This document shows positions 25,531 through 35,818 of a stretch of DNA of 64,000 bases, piece after piece. How positions within the stretch are numbered: the first letter of the stretch is position 1; every line of letters starts with the position of its first letter. A program made the translations under genes and the position numbers. The notes below the pieces were generated by a model. That model saw only the letters and a program-made list of their open reading frames with translations. It had not been told where the DNA came from and made no database searches. Origin of the DNA: Hemibagrus wyckioides (taxonomy: Eukaryota > Chordata > Actinopteri > Siluriformes > Bagridae); NCBI RefSeq assembly GCF_019097595.1, contig NC_080717.1, positions 7,590,001-7,654,000 of the forward strand. The letters run 5' to 3'.

Positions 25531-25611
25531 ATGTGAGTGTAAGTGTTTGTTAGATAGTTGGCAGAGGTGTCTGTTCTGACAGAATTATATCTAATGTAAT
25601 AGATGCCACAT

Positions 25612-25615
25612 AATG

Positions 25616-25665
<50 letters not shown>
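25612..25665. repeat. (AAT)n microsatellite
   Basis: Perfect AAT array after a TAATGATAAT start. Confidence 0.95.
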
Positions 25666-25667
<2 letters not shown>

Positions 25668-26063
25668 CCATGCAGGTGAGGTTAGGGTCTGCCAATACAT
25701 TTATATAAGCAGATAGCGTACTATCAATAGCAGAAATGACTCATGTGTGGTAGAGTTCACTTTTGTGCCAGATGGGGGCACCATTTTAGCTTTTATTCCG
25801 CTCTATATTCAAACTTAACCCATTCCAAAATAGAAAGTCACACTGAACCGATCTTCTTCCATAGTTTGTTTGTTTATTTATTTATTTATTTATTTATTTA
25901 TGTGCGATAGCATTCCTGTCCTGTTTTGTCCTTCAGTCCAAAAATGTGTGATAATTCTGTCATGAATCTATGAGAGAGGAATACCGACCACCTGCAGTTT
26001 GTCAGCTTTACTCACATCAATCACAAGGGCTTCATGTGGACACGTCTTCATGGATTTGCAGCT

Positions 26064-26092
<29 letters not shown>
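26064..26092. repeat. (CA)n microsatellite
   Basis: CA dinucleotide array about 350 bases before the CpG-rich first exon. Confidence 0.95.
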
Positions 26093-26095
<3 letters not shown>

Positions 26096-26317
26096 ACGCT
26101 GATAAAAGGCAAAAAAGATTCAAAACACAGAACACTACTATATTCTTTTTTAAAAAGAATAAAAAAACATCTATCGGGGCGCAAAAAACGCATCCAGAAA
26201 TAAAGCATCGCATTATTTTATTTTTTTCTTTATAACATGTTTTCTTCAGAAATTATACTTTGCTTTGGGGTGCTGTTTAGTTAAACTTGAGTTCTATAGT
26301 CTTCGCTATCGCCCTAT

Positions 26318-26408
26318 AATCCCCCCCCCCTCTCCTCCTCCTCCACATCTCTCCATCTCTGCATTCCCTCTCTCCTCTCCCTCTCCTCCCTCCTCTCTTC
26401 TCCTTCAC
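26318..26408 (+). promoter_or_regulatory. Polypyrimidine tract at the slitrk4 promoter
   Basis: About 90 bases consist almost only of C and T on the plus strand, starting with a C-run, with CTCC/CTCT repeats. It sits directly before the CpG-rich first exon. GA/CT tracts of this kind occur in vertebrate core promoters and can form triplex DNA. The exact start site is not determinable from sequence. Confidence 0.55.
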
Positions 26409-26631
26409 CGTGCGCAAACGCACCGCGGTGTGGAATACTCGCTCTCTCTCTCTGACGCGCGCTGCCGTCCTTATTCCACCAAAGTCTGCGGGAAGAAGAA
26501 TAAGTCGTTTCCAAATCGAGTTTCGTTGTCTTTCAAAGCGTGGACCTTTCTCTTCTTTTTTTTTTTTCTTTGCTGAACTACGCTGGGACTAAAACTGAAT
26601 TATTCATCCTCCGCATCTGCCTTCGTTGAAT

Positions 26632-26706
26632 ATGGGAGCGCGCTGCCTCTCGCCCCGCTTTTTCGCAATCACATCGGAGCGCATCGTTTTGAAGAGCGCG
26701 AGTTGA
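26632..26706 (+). other. uORF 1 in the slitrk4 leader (24 codons)
   Basis: The ATG at 26632 opens MGARCLSPRF... and ends at TGA 26704-26706. It is the first ATG in the predicted exon after 26409. Its presence in the mRNA depends on the real start site. Confidence 0.45.
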
Positions 26707-26849
26707 GCGTTTATCAGTGCTTAGGGGAATCAAGAAAAGCGTGATTTCTTTTAAGTCTCCGGAACTGTTTGGGGGGTGGCAACTAAAAGGGAGATCCGAT
26801 CATCAACGTCCCTTCTCCTTTTGGCCTCTCCTTGCGTATAAACCGAAGA

Positions 26850-26939
26850 ATGCCGGCGCGATTTTCACAGCCGATTCAATGCAGAGATGCGCCTTTCTTC
26901 AGTTCTCCGTCGGTTTTTCGGGTGAATTTGTCCTCCTGA
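26850..26939 (+). other. uORF 2 in the slitrk4 leader (29 codons)
   Basis: The ATG at 26850 opens MPARFSQPIQ... and ends at TGA 26937-26939. Two further AUGs start in other frames inside it (26879 to a stop at 26983, and 26887 to 26925). Confidence 0.45.
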
Positions 26940-26948
26940 GCCTTTGCT

Positions 26949-27053
26949 ATGCCCCTCCAGTGCTCGGCTGTCTCGGGGATTAATGGCAGAATGTGCGTTC
27001 AGGACAAGTGGAGGCTGACTGGAAGAGACGCGAAGGCTGAAATTGGAGCCTGA
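26949..27053 (+). other. uORF 3 in the slitrk4 leader (34 codons)
   Basis: The ATG at 26949 opens MPLQCSAVSG... and stops at TGA 27051-27053. Another AUG at 26983 (11 codons) overlaps it. Its stop is immediately followed by the ATG of the next uORF. Confidence 0.45.
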
Positions 27054-27126
27054 ATGGACAAATTCTCCAGGTCCCGTGTAAAGTGCGGTGTCTTCTGGAG
27101 AGAAGGCGATATTTCGGACGCTGCGG
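27054..27126 (+). other. uORF 4, interrupted by the 5'UTR intron
   Basis: The ATG at 27054 opens MDKFSRSRVK.... After splicing 27126 to 27577 the frame reads ...SDAAGC and ends at TAA. This uORF therefore spans the exon-exon junction, ending a few bases into exon 2 (27582-27584). Confidence 0.4.
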
Positions 27127-27576
27127 GTGAGTTTTTCGGTTATTCAGAACCGATTATTATATCACTTGCGCACAGTGTTTGAGAATCAATCGAGAATTGG
27201 CAAGCACATTACTAGCATATAAAATTTGCTTAGCTGTTCTGGTACACCCTGCATGATAATGATGCCCTCAATACGTGTGGAAAGGGTTTTTGTCCTTTTA
27301 ATTGGAATTTAATTCAAGAACATTGTTTTTTATCTGATTTTATCTGATGATATATTTGAGTTGCCATTTTACTTGTTACTCTTATTCTTATTATAGATCT
27401 ATATCACAGTCGATTTCTTAGACAGCAAGCAAAGACAAATTTTGTTAACTTGTATGCGCAGAAGGGGAGCCAGATTCTAAAACAGTACTTCTATGCAAAC
27501 TATCCATATTGCTGTGTAAAAAAATGTGCAAACCATACTTGTTTTGATTTTCTGTTTGTTCTCCCCCTCCCCTAAG
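27127..27576 (+). other. slitrk4: slitrk4 5'UTR intron (450 bases)
   Basis: The donor is G|GTGAGT at 27126/27127. The acceptor is a strong pyrimidine run (CTCCCCCTCCCC) then TAAG|GT at 27576/27577, about 40 bases before the start codon. Predicted from splice signals only. Confidence 0.8.
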
Positions 27577-27584
27577 GTTGCTAA

Positions 27585-27740
27585 ATGGTTTTCTGGGGGA
27601 TTTTTAAAAGGCAAAAATGCTGCTGCTTGTTCTGTTGGCCTTTTCCGTATCGAGTGCATTTTCTGACTCGGATACTGAACTCTCAGCCGAGACCTGCAGT
27701 GCCTGCTCTTGCATGTCCATTGAGAACGTCCTCTATGTGA
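27585..27740 (+). other. uORF 5, overlapping the slitrk4 start out of frame
   Basis: The ATG at 27585 lies in exon 2, 32 bases before the main ATG and in another frame. It runs 51 codons ([10 protein letters not shown]...) to TGA 27738-27740, about 120 bases into the coding sequence. Its own context has T at -3 and G at +4, weaker than the main start, so leaky scanning could still reach the main ATG. Confidence 0.5.
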
Positions 27741-30118
27741 ACTGTGAGAAAATAACTGTGTACAGGCCAACACAGCTGCTCCCTCCACAATCCAGCCTCT
27801 ACCATCTGAATTTCCAGAAAAACCTTTTGTACATTCTTTACCCCAACACTTTTCTGAATTTCACGCACGCAGTCTCTCTCCAGCTGGGGAACAACAAGCT
27901 GCAGAACATCGAGGGAGGGGCCTTCATGGGACTCAGTGCATTAAAACAGTTGCACTTAAATAACAATGAATTAAAAGAGCTCAGAGCTGACACTTTCCGG
28001 GGGATTGAAAACTTGGAATACCTCCAGGCCGACTACAATTTAATCAAGTATATTGAGAAGGGAGCCTTCAACAAATTACATAAGCTAAAGGTTGTAATTC
28101 TAAATGACAATCTTATACAGAGCCTGCCTGAGAACATATTCCGCTTTGCCTCCCTCACACACTTGGATATACGAGGAAACAGGATACAGAAGCTCCCCTA
28201 CCTTGGAGTTTTGGAGCATATTGGAAGGATAGTGGAATTGCAATTGGATGACAACCCATGGAACTGCACCTGTGATTTGTTACCTCTGAAAGCTTGGTTG
28301 GAGAATATGCCCTATAACATTTTCATTGGAGAGGCTATATGTGAGACTCCCAGCGACTTATATGGCCGACTTTTGAAAGAGACCAATAAACAAGAGCTAT
28401 GCCCTCTGGGAGTTGGAAGTGACTTTGATGTGAGGATGCCCCCTTCCCAGCCAGATATTGGACACACCATATCTAACATTGCACCATCTACAATAGCACC
28501 CTCAGTTACCAAAGCACCGAAAACTACAAACCCCTCCAAAATCTATGGGAATGGTATTGTTGCTGGTATTCCAGTGGGTAAAAATGGCCAAATTGTGTCC
28601 TACCAAACCCGAGTCCCTCCCCTCTCCTGTCCTCAACCCTGCGTTTGCAAAGCTCATCCATCCGATTTCGGCATTAGTGTGAGTTGTCAGGAAAGAAATA
28701 TCCAGAGCCTAGCTGATCTTACACCAAAACCTCCAAATTCCAAGAAATTGCACCTCAGTGGTAATTACATTAGAAATATCAGCCCCACGGACTTCCAAGG
28801 GTTTGAAGGATTAGATCTCTTACACCTGGGCAGTAATCAAATATCCACTGTTCAAAAAGGTGTGTTTGGAAATCTGACCAACCTGCGCAGGCTATACCTT
28901 AATGGAAATCAGCTCGAGCAGCTTCACCCGGAAATGTTCCTCGGCCTCAGTAACCTCCAGTATTTGTATTTGGAATACAACGCTATAAAGGAGGTGTTAG
29001 CAGGGACATTTGACTCCATGCCAAATTTGCAGCTCTTGTATCTAAACAACAATGTGCTCCGAAGCCTCCCTGCTTACATTTTTGCTGGTGTGCCTCTTGC
29101 TCGGTTGAATCTAAAGAACAATCACTTCATGACTTTGCCTGTGAGTGGCGTGCTGGACCAGCTCAAATCCCTCACTCAGATAGATCTGGAAGGCAATCCC
29201 TGGGAATGCTCATGTGATTTAGTGGCTTTGAAACTGTGGTTGGAGAAGCTGAATGAGGGGGTGGCTGCCAAGGAGGTCAGATGTGCATCCCCAGTGCAGT
29301 TTGCAAACATTGAGCTGAGGGAGCTGAAAAACGAGATCCTGTGTCCTAAGCTCATAGCCAGGCCTCCTTTTATCCTGACTAGCGCAACCCCCCTGGCCAC
29401 GTCAATGTCACCTGCTGGAGTCGGCAAGGCACCTCCTGGTGGGCCGGTGCCTCTGTCAATCATGATTTTAAGTATCCTGGTGGTCTTGATTCTCACAGTG
29501 TTTGTTGCTTTCTGCCTGTTAGTCTTCGTGCTTAGACGAAACAAAAAGCCTGCTGGGAGGCAGGAGGGACTTGGCAACCAGGAGTGCGGCTCCATGCAGC
29601 TCCAGCTGAGGAGGCACAACCACAAATGCAACAAAAACGATGACCTGGGCGGGGAGACCTTTATCCCGCAGACCATAGAGCACATGAGCAAAGCCCACAC
29701 TTGTGGAATGAGAGACTCAGATGCCGGCTTCAAGTTTGCCGACTCCCAGAGACCGAAAATGTTCTTACGCAACAGCGCAGACAGCGACAAGGACTCTCTA
29801 ACGCTGGACCCCAGGAAACGATTAAGTACCATTGATGAGCTGGATGAGTTCCTACCTGGAAGAGAGTCCAGCCTGTTCCTCCACAACTACTTGGACAACA
29901 AAAAGGATTTCAACAGTATAGGGGTGAGTGGTTTTGAGATCCGTTACCCCGAGAAACCACATGACAAAAAAACAAAAAAGTCATTGATAGGGGGTAACCA
30001 CAGTAAGATAGTTGTTGAGCAGCGCAAAAGTGAATATTATGAACTAAAAGCAAAACTCCAAGGGACCCCTGACTATCTTCAAGTACTAGAGGAACAGACA
30101 GCCCTCAGTAAATTTTAG
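27617..30118 (+). CDS. slitrk4: SLIT and NTRK-like protein 4 (Slitrk4)
   Basis: The product is a single-pass neuronal membrane protein of 833 residues, encoded in one exon. Slitrk proteins act at synapses: the extracellular leucine-rich repeats bind presynaptic receptor phosphatases and promote synapse formation, while the tail affects neurite growth (family knowledge). Seen here: a signal peptide (1-16) and an N-terminal cysteine cap (C27, C30, C32, C43). The first LRR block covers about 61-205 and its C-terminal cap begins NPWNCTCDL near 213. A linker follows, and a second cysteine cap CPQPCVC starts near 338. The second LRR block runs about 370-520 with the cap NPWECSCDL near 526. The transmembrane helix is at about 612-640 ([19 protein letters not shown]). 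The tail ends [16 protein letters not shown], whose tyrosine resembles the Trk C-terminal site. Blocks such as [32 protein letters not shown] and [13 protein letters not shown] point to SLITRK4 rather than SLITRK2. Length is close to the human protein. No frame damage is seen, and the start has A at -3. SLITRK2 is the main alternative. Confidence 0.93.
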   Translation: MLLLVLLAFSVSSAFSDSDTELSAETCSACSCMSIENVLYVNCEKITVYRPTQLLPPQSSLYHLNFQKNLLYILYPNTFLNFTHAVSLQLGNNKLQNIEGGAFMGLSALKQLHLNNNELKELRADTFRGIENLEYLQADYNLIKYIEKGAFNKLHKLKVVILNDNLIQSLPENIFRFASLTHLDIRGNRIQKLPYLGVLEHIGRIVELQLDDNPWNCTCDLLPLKAWLENMPYNIFIGEAICETPSDLYGRLLKETNKQELCPLGVGSDFDVRMPPSQPDIGHTISNIAPSTIAPSVTKAPKTTNPSKIYGNGIVAGIPVGKNGQIVSYQTRVPPLSCPQPCVCKAHPSDFGISVSCQERNIQSLADLTPKPPNSKKLHLSGNYIRNISPTDFQGFEGLDLLHLGSNQISTVQKGVFGNLTNLRRLYLNGNQLEQLHPEMFLGLSNLQYLYLEYNAIKEVLAGTFDSMPNLQLLYLNNNVLRSLPAYIFAGVPLARLNLKNNHFMTLPVSGVLDQLKSLTQIDLEGNPWECSCDLVALKLWLEKLNEGVAAKEVRCASPVQFANIELRELKNEILCPKLIARPPFILTSATPLATSMSPAGVGKAPPGGPVPLSIMILSILVVLILTVFVAFCLLVFVLRRNKKPAGRQEGLGNQECGSMQLQLRRHNHKCNKNDDLGGETFIPQTIEHMSKAHTCGMRDSDAGFKFADSQRPKMFLRNSADSDKDSLTLDPRKRLSTIDELDEFLPGRESSLFLHNYLDNKKDFNSIGVSGFEIRYPEKPHDKKTKKSLIGGNHSKIVVEQRKSEYYELKAKLQGTPDYLQVLEEQTALSKF

Positions 30119-31800
30119 GCCTCTCATCTTCATGTGCCCCTTACTTACAAAAAAAGTGCCTTATGGGGAAAAAAATATCCATGACCAATGGAATACTGGA
30201 CACAGATTTCATTACACTAAACTATAACTTAGAATTGGTGTTTGTGTAACTTCAAATATTATTATTTTTTCAAAGTGATGATGCCATTATAAAGTATAAA
30301 ACAAAAGATCACATTAGTCTATAAGAGAGGTTATAGAGTATCTTATAAACAAGTGTAGTTTGCTGCTACTGAAATGGGTTCCATCAGATTATTGCTTTTG
30401 TTTTGAGTACCAGATGCTTTTTTTGAATTTTTATTTTTAAACAAATTGTTGGGTCATAAAAGAGTATCATGAGTGTAATGCATATTGACCCTTGTTCATT
30501 GTTTTTGGTTGGAAGTATTTTTAGGGTGCTTTGGATGACAAAATGAAACGGAGTCGAAGATTGGCAAGCCGGGCACAGGCATGAACCTTTCGGAATCCCC
30601 CAGAGTACCGTCATTCGGATTTTAATTTGACACTTTTTCGGGGCCTTGAAACTGGTGGATTCAGTTGTAATTGAAAGCACTGACAGTTCCAACATCTTTA
30701 ACAATCTGGATTATTCTGTCTGTTGTTTCTGTAAGGAGCCATTTAAATTTGTTCTAACGAAATGTGATTCCTCTTGAAGTTTTTGGGTACGGCACATGAC
30801 AGGACATTCATAAACCCAAGAAAAATATCTCCATAGCTGCTTGCCATGTAAGCGTATCTGATTTATTTTGTAAGTCGACATTATTTGTATTTGTGAGGCA
30901 GTTTTTAAATGACAAAGAACTATCCCATCAAGATGTAAACGGATTCAAGAAAAACAAACAAACAAACGAAAAAAAAAAAAAAATCAAAAAGGACAAAAAC
31001 ACTGAAGACCACTGTCATCTGTCAATCAGTAGATTACTTAACTTCATATTTAATTTATTTTTCTATGCAGGACTATTTAAAGGTTATTGGTACTATTTAA
31101 GATTACAAGGGACTTTTTCCGAATGCTACAAGTGATTTGAGTTATGCTCTGAACAACTAACTCGAACCTTTCTGTTCTACGTGTCCCAACATGTATTTTA
31201 CTGCTAACCTGAGCATAGGAGCTAGCGTCAGTGATAGTGATGTAACTTTCACTATTACATTGCAAGAGGAAAATCCTCATAGTGTATCAAGTCCAACAAT
31301 CTTATAGCCCATGAATATTTTGTCAAAGAATTTTTTTAACAATATGCAACCAAAATAAGTGTGCATTAACGTGATATGATTCTGAATTTTATGAATGTGT
31401 TATGGGATTCAAAATAGAGTTAGGGAGAAGGCGTGTAGATCATTATTGTTTCTTTTATTTCTTTTATTTTCTCTTTTATTCTTCTTTTTTTTTTTTTTAA
31501 ATGAGGACTGTACATTTTCACATTATCTTTCAGAAATTCAGTGTGTTTTTGCTAAGATCTACTGATTTGGTCAGAATCATATCACACACCATGTGCAATA
31601 TTATTATGCTCAATCATATTAGCTTGACAATTTTACTTTGTCCGCTCGAGTTAATATTATGGAGAGACCAGTTTTACGTTCGGAAAAGAAAGAAATATAT
31701 ATATTATTCAGTCCTTATTTAAGATATTGTTAAGTTAATGATTGTTTGAAATAGAATGTACCTTGAACAATAAAATAAATACAATTTTATATATGAGAAA
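30119..31800 (+). other. slitrk4: slitrk4 3'UTR (predicted)
   Basis: AT-rich, repeat-poor sequence follows the stop codon until a double AATAAA. There is an internal A-run at about 30969-30983. No other gene or transposon is seen. The end point is inferred from the polyadenylation signals and the GT-rich sequence TTTTCTGTGTTGGTTTC at about 31810. Confidence 0.6.
31769..31779 (+). terminator. Double polyadenylation signal
   Basis: AATAAA at 31769-31774 overlaps AATAAA at 31774-31779. A GT/T-rich element follows about 35 bases on, which fits a cleavage site near 31795-31800 for slitrk4. Confidence 0.6.
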
Positions 31801-32438
31801 TCAACAGAATTTTCTGTGTTGGTTTCATTTTTGATGTTCAGTTTTTTTTTCTTTCTTTGATTACTGCTTCTCTAATAAATGGACTGAGATGCTTATTAAA
31901 GAATTTTCAGAAAAAATACTACCATAGCACCACATTTACACTTGCATTTAAGCTGCTTTTTTTCCTCTAGTATATTTCACATTTTTTTTAACATCACTAC
32001 TGGAATATAATACAGCCACATTTTTTTTTTTTTTTTTTTTTCACATGCTTAATGAATTGTTTATGCATTGTTGTTCACAATATATTTTCTTGTTACAAGA
32101 TACACATTTGACAAAAGTGAATCAGCACACCCTGTCTTGGTGAATTTGTATAATTTGATCATTTGAGTGATCTCATGTTGTGCTCAAGGGCTTTGCCTAG
32201 CAAATGACCACAATCAGGTGTCCTAAATTAGTTTCCATTTCTCCTGAATCTCAGAACATAAGCATTTGCTTACAGATTGTTGACGTGCTTTTGCATTTGT
32301 TCTCAGTGTGTTGCCATTATGCTGTTGTTTTTTTTCTGTATTAAGCATGTGTAGACTCATATCCAGTGAGAATGATTTGGATCCATTCATAAAAACCAGA
32401 CGCTCATTTTAGAGTGTGATCGTGAATGAAGCCATACA

Positions 32439-32482
<44 letters not shown>

Positions 32483-32701
32483 TTAACTGTGTAGTGTCCT
32501 AAATGAACTATCTTTACTGATTTTAGGTTTGAATGCTAGCTTGTGAATAGATGGATTTGATATCATTAGAATTGAATTTGATCGCTTCACATCAACGCAC
32601 CATTCAACAGTTAAATGCCAGGTCCAAACTACTAAAAAATTTAATTTACCAGTTGTACCAAGTTTCAACATAGCCTTAATTTATAACTTAAGACTAAACC
32701 T
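31801..32701. other. Downstream flank of slitrk4
   Basis: AT-rich DNA with T-runs (about 32022-32041) and a CA array. No gene recognised. Confidence 0.6.
32442..32480. repeat. (CA)n microsatellite
   Basis: Perfect CA array of about 39 bases. Confidence 0.96.
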
Positions 32702-32999
32702 GGGGGCACGGTAGTCTAGTAGTTAGCATATTTGCCTTGCACCCTCAGGGTTGGTGGTTTTATTCCTGCCTCCATTCCTGTGTGTGAGGAGCCTCCAGTT
32801 TCTCTACTGGTCCAAAAACATACATTGAATACTGATTGGCATCTCAAAATTGTCCAGAGATTTAGATGTGATTGTGCCTGTGATGAGTTGGCATCCTGTT
32901 CAGGGTGTCCCCTTAGTCCCCTGGCATAGGTTCCAGGTTCCCTGTGACTCTGTGTGGGGATAAGTGTTTCAGAAAATGAATGCATGAGTGAATGAAGGA
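32702..32999 (+). mobile_element. SINE-like dispersed repeat, tRNA-headed
   Basis: The head GGGGCACGGTAGTCTAGTAG with GTTAGCAT is an A-box-like tRNA start, and GGTGGTTTTATTCCTGCC occupies the B-box position. The tail is CCTGTGACTCTGTGTGGGGA followed by TAAGTG and AATGAATGCATGAGTGAATG. Same layout as the copies at 21630 and 41771. No clear target-site duplication. Confidence 0.85.
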
Positions 33000-33807
33000 G
33001 TACTTGGCAAAAGCACCCATTATAAAAGCATGTTATGTTATTTTGTGAGGAAATGGATGCACTGCTTCAGTCAAATCATAATGAATATGTGTTTTAGGAT
33101 TAACTTTACATCATGACTTTGAATCAAAGTTATGTTCACTTGGTGCAATTGATCTTATACAATCTGTCATAGACCTTGATGATTTTTCTTTCTTCATTTG
33201 TTGTGCTTTTTCCTTAAAGTGCTATTTAAGTTATATGTATGTCTGATGTGGTGCCTTTTTTTCTTGATGCATTATCACTTTTTTTTTTAGTGATGTTTGT
33301 TGAGTTTTTGTGCGTTCTTGGGCATACAGTATATCTCCATCTGAGGTATTTTAATTCCACAAACCCTGATATTTGATTGCCGTTGTACAGCAATCGGCCT
33401 GAAGCTCTCGCGAAATTTTGAAAGAACACTTTTCTTTGTGCATAATCTACTTTCACATTCGTTCTGCACTAATTAATGGCCTTTTTTTTTTTTTTTTGAG
33501 TAAGCATGCATATTCTTGAATAAGCAATTAGTGCCAGCTCGTGTCTCCTTGACAACTGTGCTATTGATGCCTTTTTTTTTATCTCGCCTTGCCAGGATTA
33601 AGTCGGACAAAGGAAGGTTGTCCATCCAAAAAGAGCCTGGGGTTCACTTTAAGGTGATTTACATTGACCTGCATGGTTCTTTCCAGCCTAAATATCGCTG
33701 TGATCACTGATGGCCAAAAAAGGGTCAGCTAACTTAATTGGTTAAACATTTAATAACTGTTTCTTTAGAAAGTTCGAAAATTGCATGCTGTTAGCTCCCT
33801 CAAGCTA

Positions 33808-33844
<37 letters not shown>

Positions 33845-33860
33845 AACACACACACACACA
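33808..33860. repeat. (CA)n interrupted microsatellite
   Basis: CA array with two CAAA interruptions. Confidence 0.95.
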
Positions 33861-34036
33861 GCCTTACCCGTGCCAGCAAAGGTCTCGGATACCCCATGCT
33901 ACTCACCGTATCAAATGTCAGTTGATTCATGTGTTCACGTGAATGGTGATGTCCTGTCCTGCAACTCCATCCCTTGCCTCTAGTTCCTACTCGGCCCGCT
34001 GTAATAGTCGACTTTTATGTCTGTGTTTATCTTTAT

Positions 34037-34038
<2 letters not shown>

Positions 34039-34069
<31 letters not shown>
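34039..34069. repeat. (GA)n microsatellite
   Basis: GA dinucleotide array. Confidence 0.95.
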
Positions 34070-34175
34070 CTGAGGAAAGCTGAGGCGTTGCTGAAAGATA
34101 AAATGCCAGAGACCTTTGGGACAGAGATAGCACTTATTTATTTGCAGCTGCTACAAATAAACGCTAGCTCTGTCC

Positions 34176-34177
34176 AT

Positions 34178-34220
<43 letters not shown>
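34176..34220. repeat. (TTTA)n microsatellite
   Basis: Perfect tetranucleotide array. Confidence 0.95.
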
Positions 34221-34221
<1 letters not shown>

Positions 34222-34249
34222 AATTTACCAGGTCTCTGAAGGGAAAAAA

Positions 34250-34266
34250 GAGTGAGAAAGAGAGTG

Positions 34267-34298
<32 letters not shown>
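34250..34298. repeat. (GA)n microsatellite
   Basis: Second GA array about 180 bases after the first, on the same strand. Confidence 0.93.
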
Positions 34299-34300
<2 letters not shown>

Positions 34301-35506
34301 AAAATAATAAAACCCTGCTGTTGCACTGGCATTTCTGTGCGTGCTCTGAATTGCTAAACTTCACATCCTCAGTTGACAGGTTTACTTCCCTGGCAGTGGC
34401 ATCAGTGACAATTTGAAAAAGCTTTGTGTTCTCCATTCAGGATGTGACAGAGACATGACAGGAGCAGAACAAAGACGCGCTACATGAGTGCATGTCTCAG
34501 CATGGGGAGAAATGGGATAAATCACCTTCTTGATCACAGTTGTTTATGTCATACTGAAGTACACACACAAGTACACATTGATGTGTATTAACGTGAATTA
34601 GAGACGGAGCCGTGTGAAAAAATTCACAGCTTTAAAATAGCGGGGAAAAAAAAGAAATTTTTTTTGAAATGATTCTCATGATAATGCAGTTTGTTTGTTT
34701 GTTGTTTTTTTTTATTATTTTGTATTTTTTCAAAAACATAATTTACTAATTTCAGAGAAATGGTTTCATTCTGTTTGCAAGATTTTTAGGATTAGCTGAA
34801 TGTGGAACAGAAATTTATCCAGAAATCTTACTACAAATATGAACACACAGTATAAACTGTGAGATTTGCATGTTTCACCAATTTATTTACAGACAAAAAT
34901 AAAAGCAAATAAACAAAACACAAAAAAATCAGAATATTCATAATACTTTCTATCTAGCCCTTATTCGAAAAATTATAATTATTATTTAATTATATTATAT
35001 ATATTATTATAATTATGATTGGGCTTATAACATTTTTATAAACTCTAATTGCGCCTCATAAAGTTTCTAATATAACTTGTAATTACTGTATGTTCCAATA
35101 TAATGTACTGGAGTTACATTAATAATGTATTGGAATTATATTAATATAATTAAATATATATATATTTAAATAACATTACGAACATTTGTGTGTGTGTTAT
35201 ATTTGTAAGCATTCAGTGATGACATTTGAGTGTCTACATTTTTTTTCTCAAGGGTTAATAAATGCTTAAGAATTTTGCTATAATTTTGCTTTTATAAATA
35301 TTGTAGCACAAGTAGTGCTTACACAATTTCCTATGAATTAATGAAGAATTATAAGCACGGTTATAATGATTTTAAAAATGAGCTTATAGTAAGTGTAATT
35401 GTTCATTTTTCTTTTATTTCTAAAAAATAAAATGCTAAAATAAGCAACTTTTACCATCTGAATGTATAGTGGCCACTTTTGCATGCAAAAGCTGAAACTC
35501 TTTCTG

Positions 35507-35508
<2 letters not shown>

Positions 35509-35540
<32 letters not shown>
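35509..35540. repeat. (CTTT)n microsatellite
   Basis: CTTT array followed by a CCTT-type tail at about 35567. Confidence 0.93.
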
Positions 35541-35786
35541 CTTATTCTTACCATTTCTTTCTCGCTTCCTTCCTTCCTTTCTTTCACCCCATGATAACAT
35601 GGGAACAAAAACATCATTTAACTAATGGAATAAAACAATTCATCTTCCCAATCCAATTTCTTCAATTGGATGTAAATGAGTAAACAGATGAAACTGAGAC
35701 AGCAAGGAAGCTCAGGTGTCTCTGACTGCCACCATGTGTCATTCTACACTGGGTCAAGCTAACCAAGCACAAGATAGTGATTGCAG

Positions 35787-35788
<2 letters not shown>

Positions 35789-35817
<29 letters not shown>
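35789..35817. repeat. (GT)n microsatellite
   Basis: GT dinucleotide array. Confidence 0.94.

Positions 35818-35818
<1 letters not shown>

Larger units (their letters stand above)
24784..26300. other. Upstream flank of slitrk4
   Basis: No gene is recognised; it contains GT, AAT, TTTA and CA microsatellites listed here or separately (the TTTA array is at about 25868-25900). From here to about 32.7 kb no transposon was recognised. Confidence 0.55.
26409..27126 (+). other. slitrk4: slitrk4 5'UTR exon 1, CpG-rich
   Basis: This is the only CpG-dense stretch in the window, with many CGCG/GCGC words (for example around 26410-26465 and 26637-26705). It ends at the splice donor CTGCGG|GTGAGT, with the exon ending at 27126. 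The 5' limit is uncertain, because transcription could start in the preceding pyrimidine tract. Eight AUGs lie between 26632 and 27054, opening short ORFs. SLITRK genes typically have non-coding 5' exon(s) and a single coding exon, which this layout matches. Confidence 0.75.

Noticed and set aside
29176..29886. 236-codon minus-strand frame
   Set aside because: It is the antisense shadow of the slitrk4 coding exon.
32702..32760. tRNA gene
   Set aside because: A-box-like and B-box-like words are present, but no cloverleaf is possible and a long unrelated body follows. It is the head of a SINE-like repeat.
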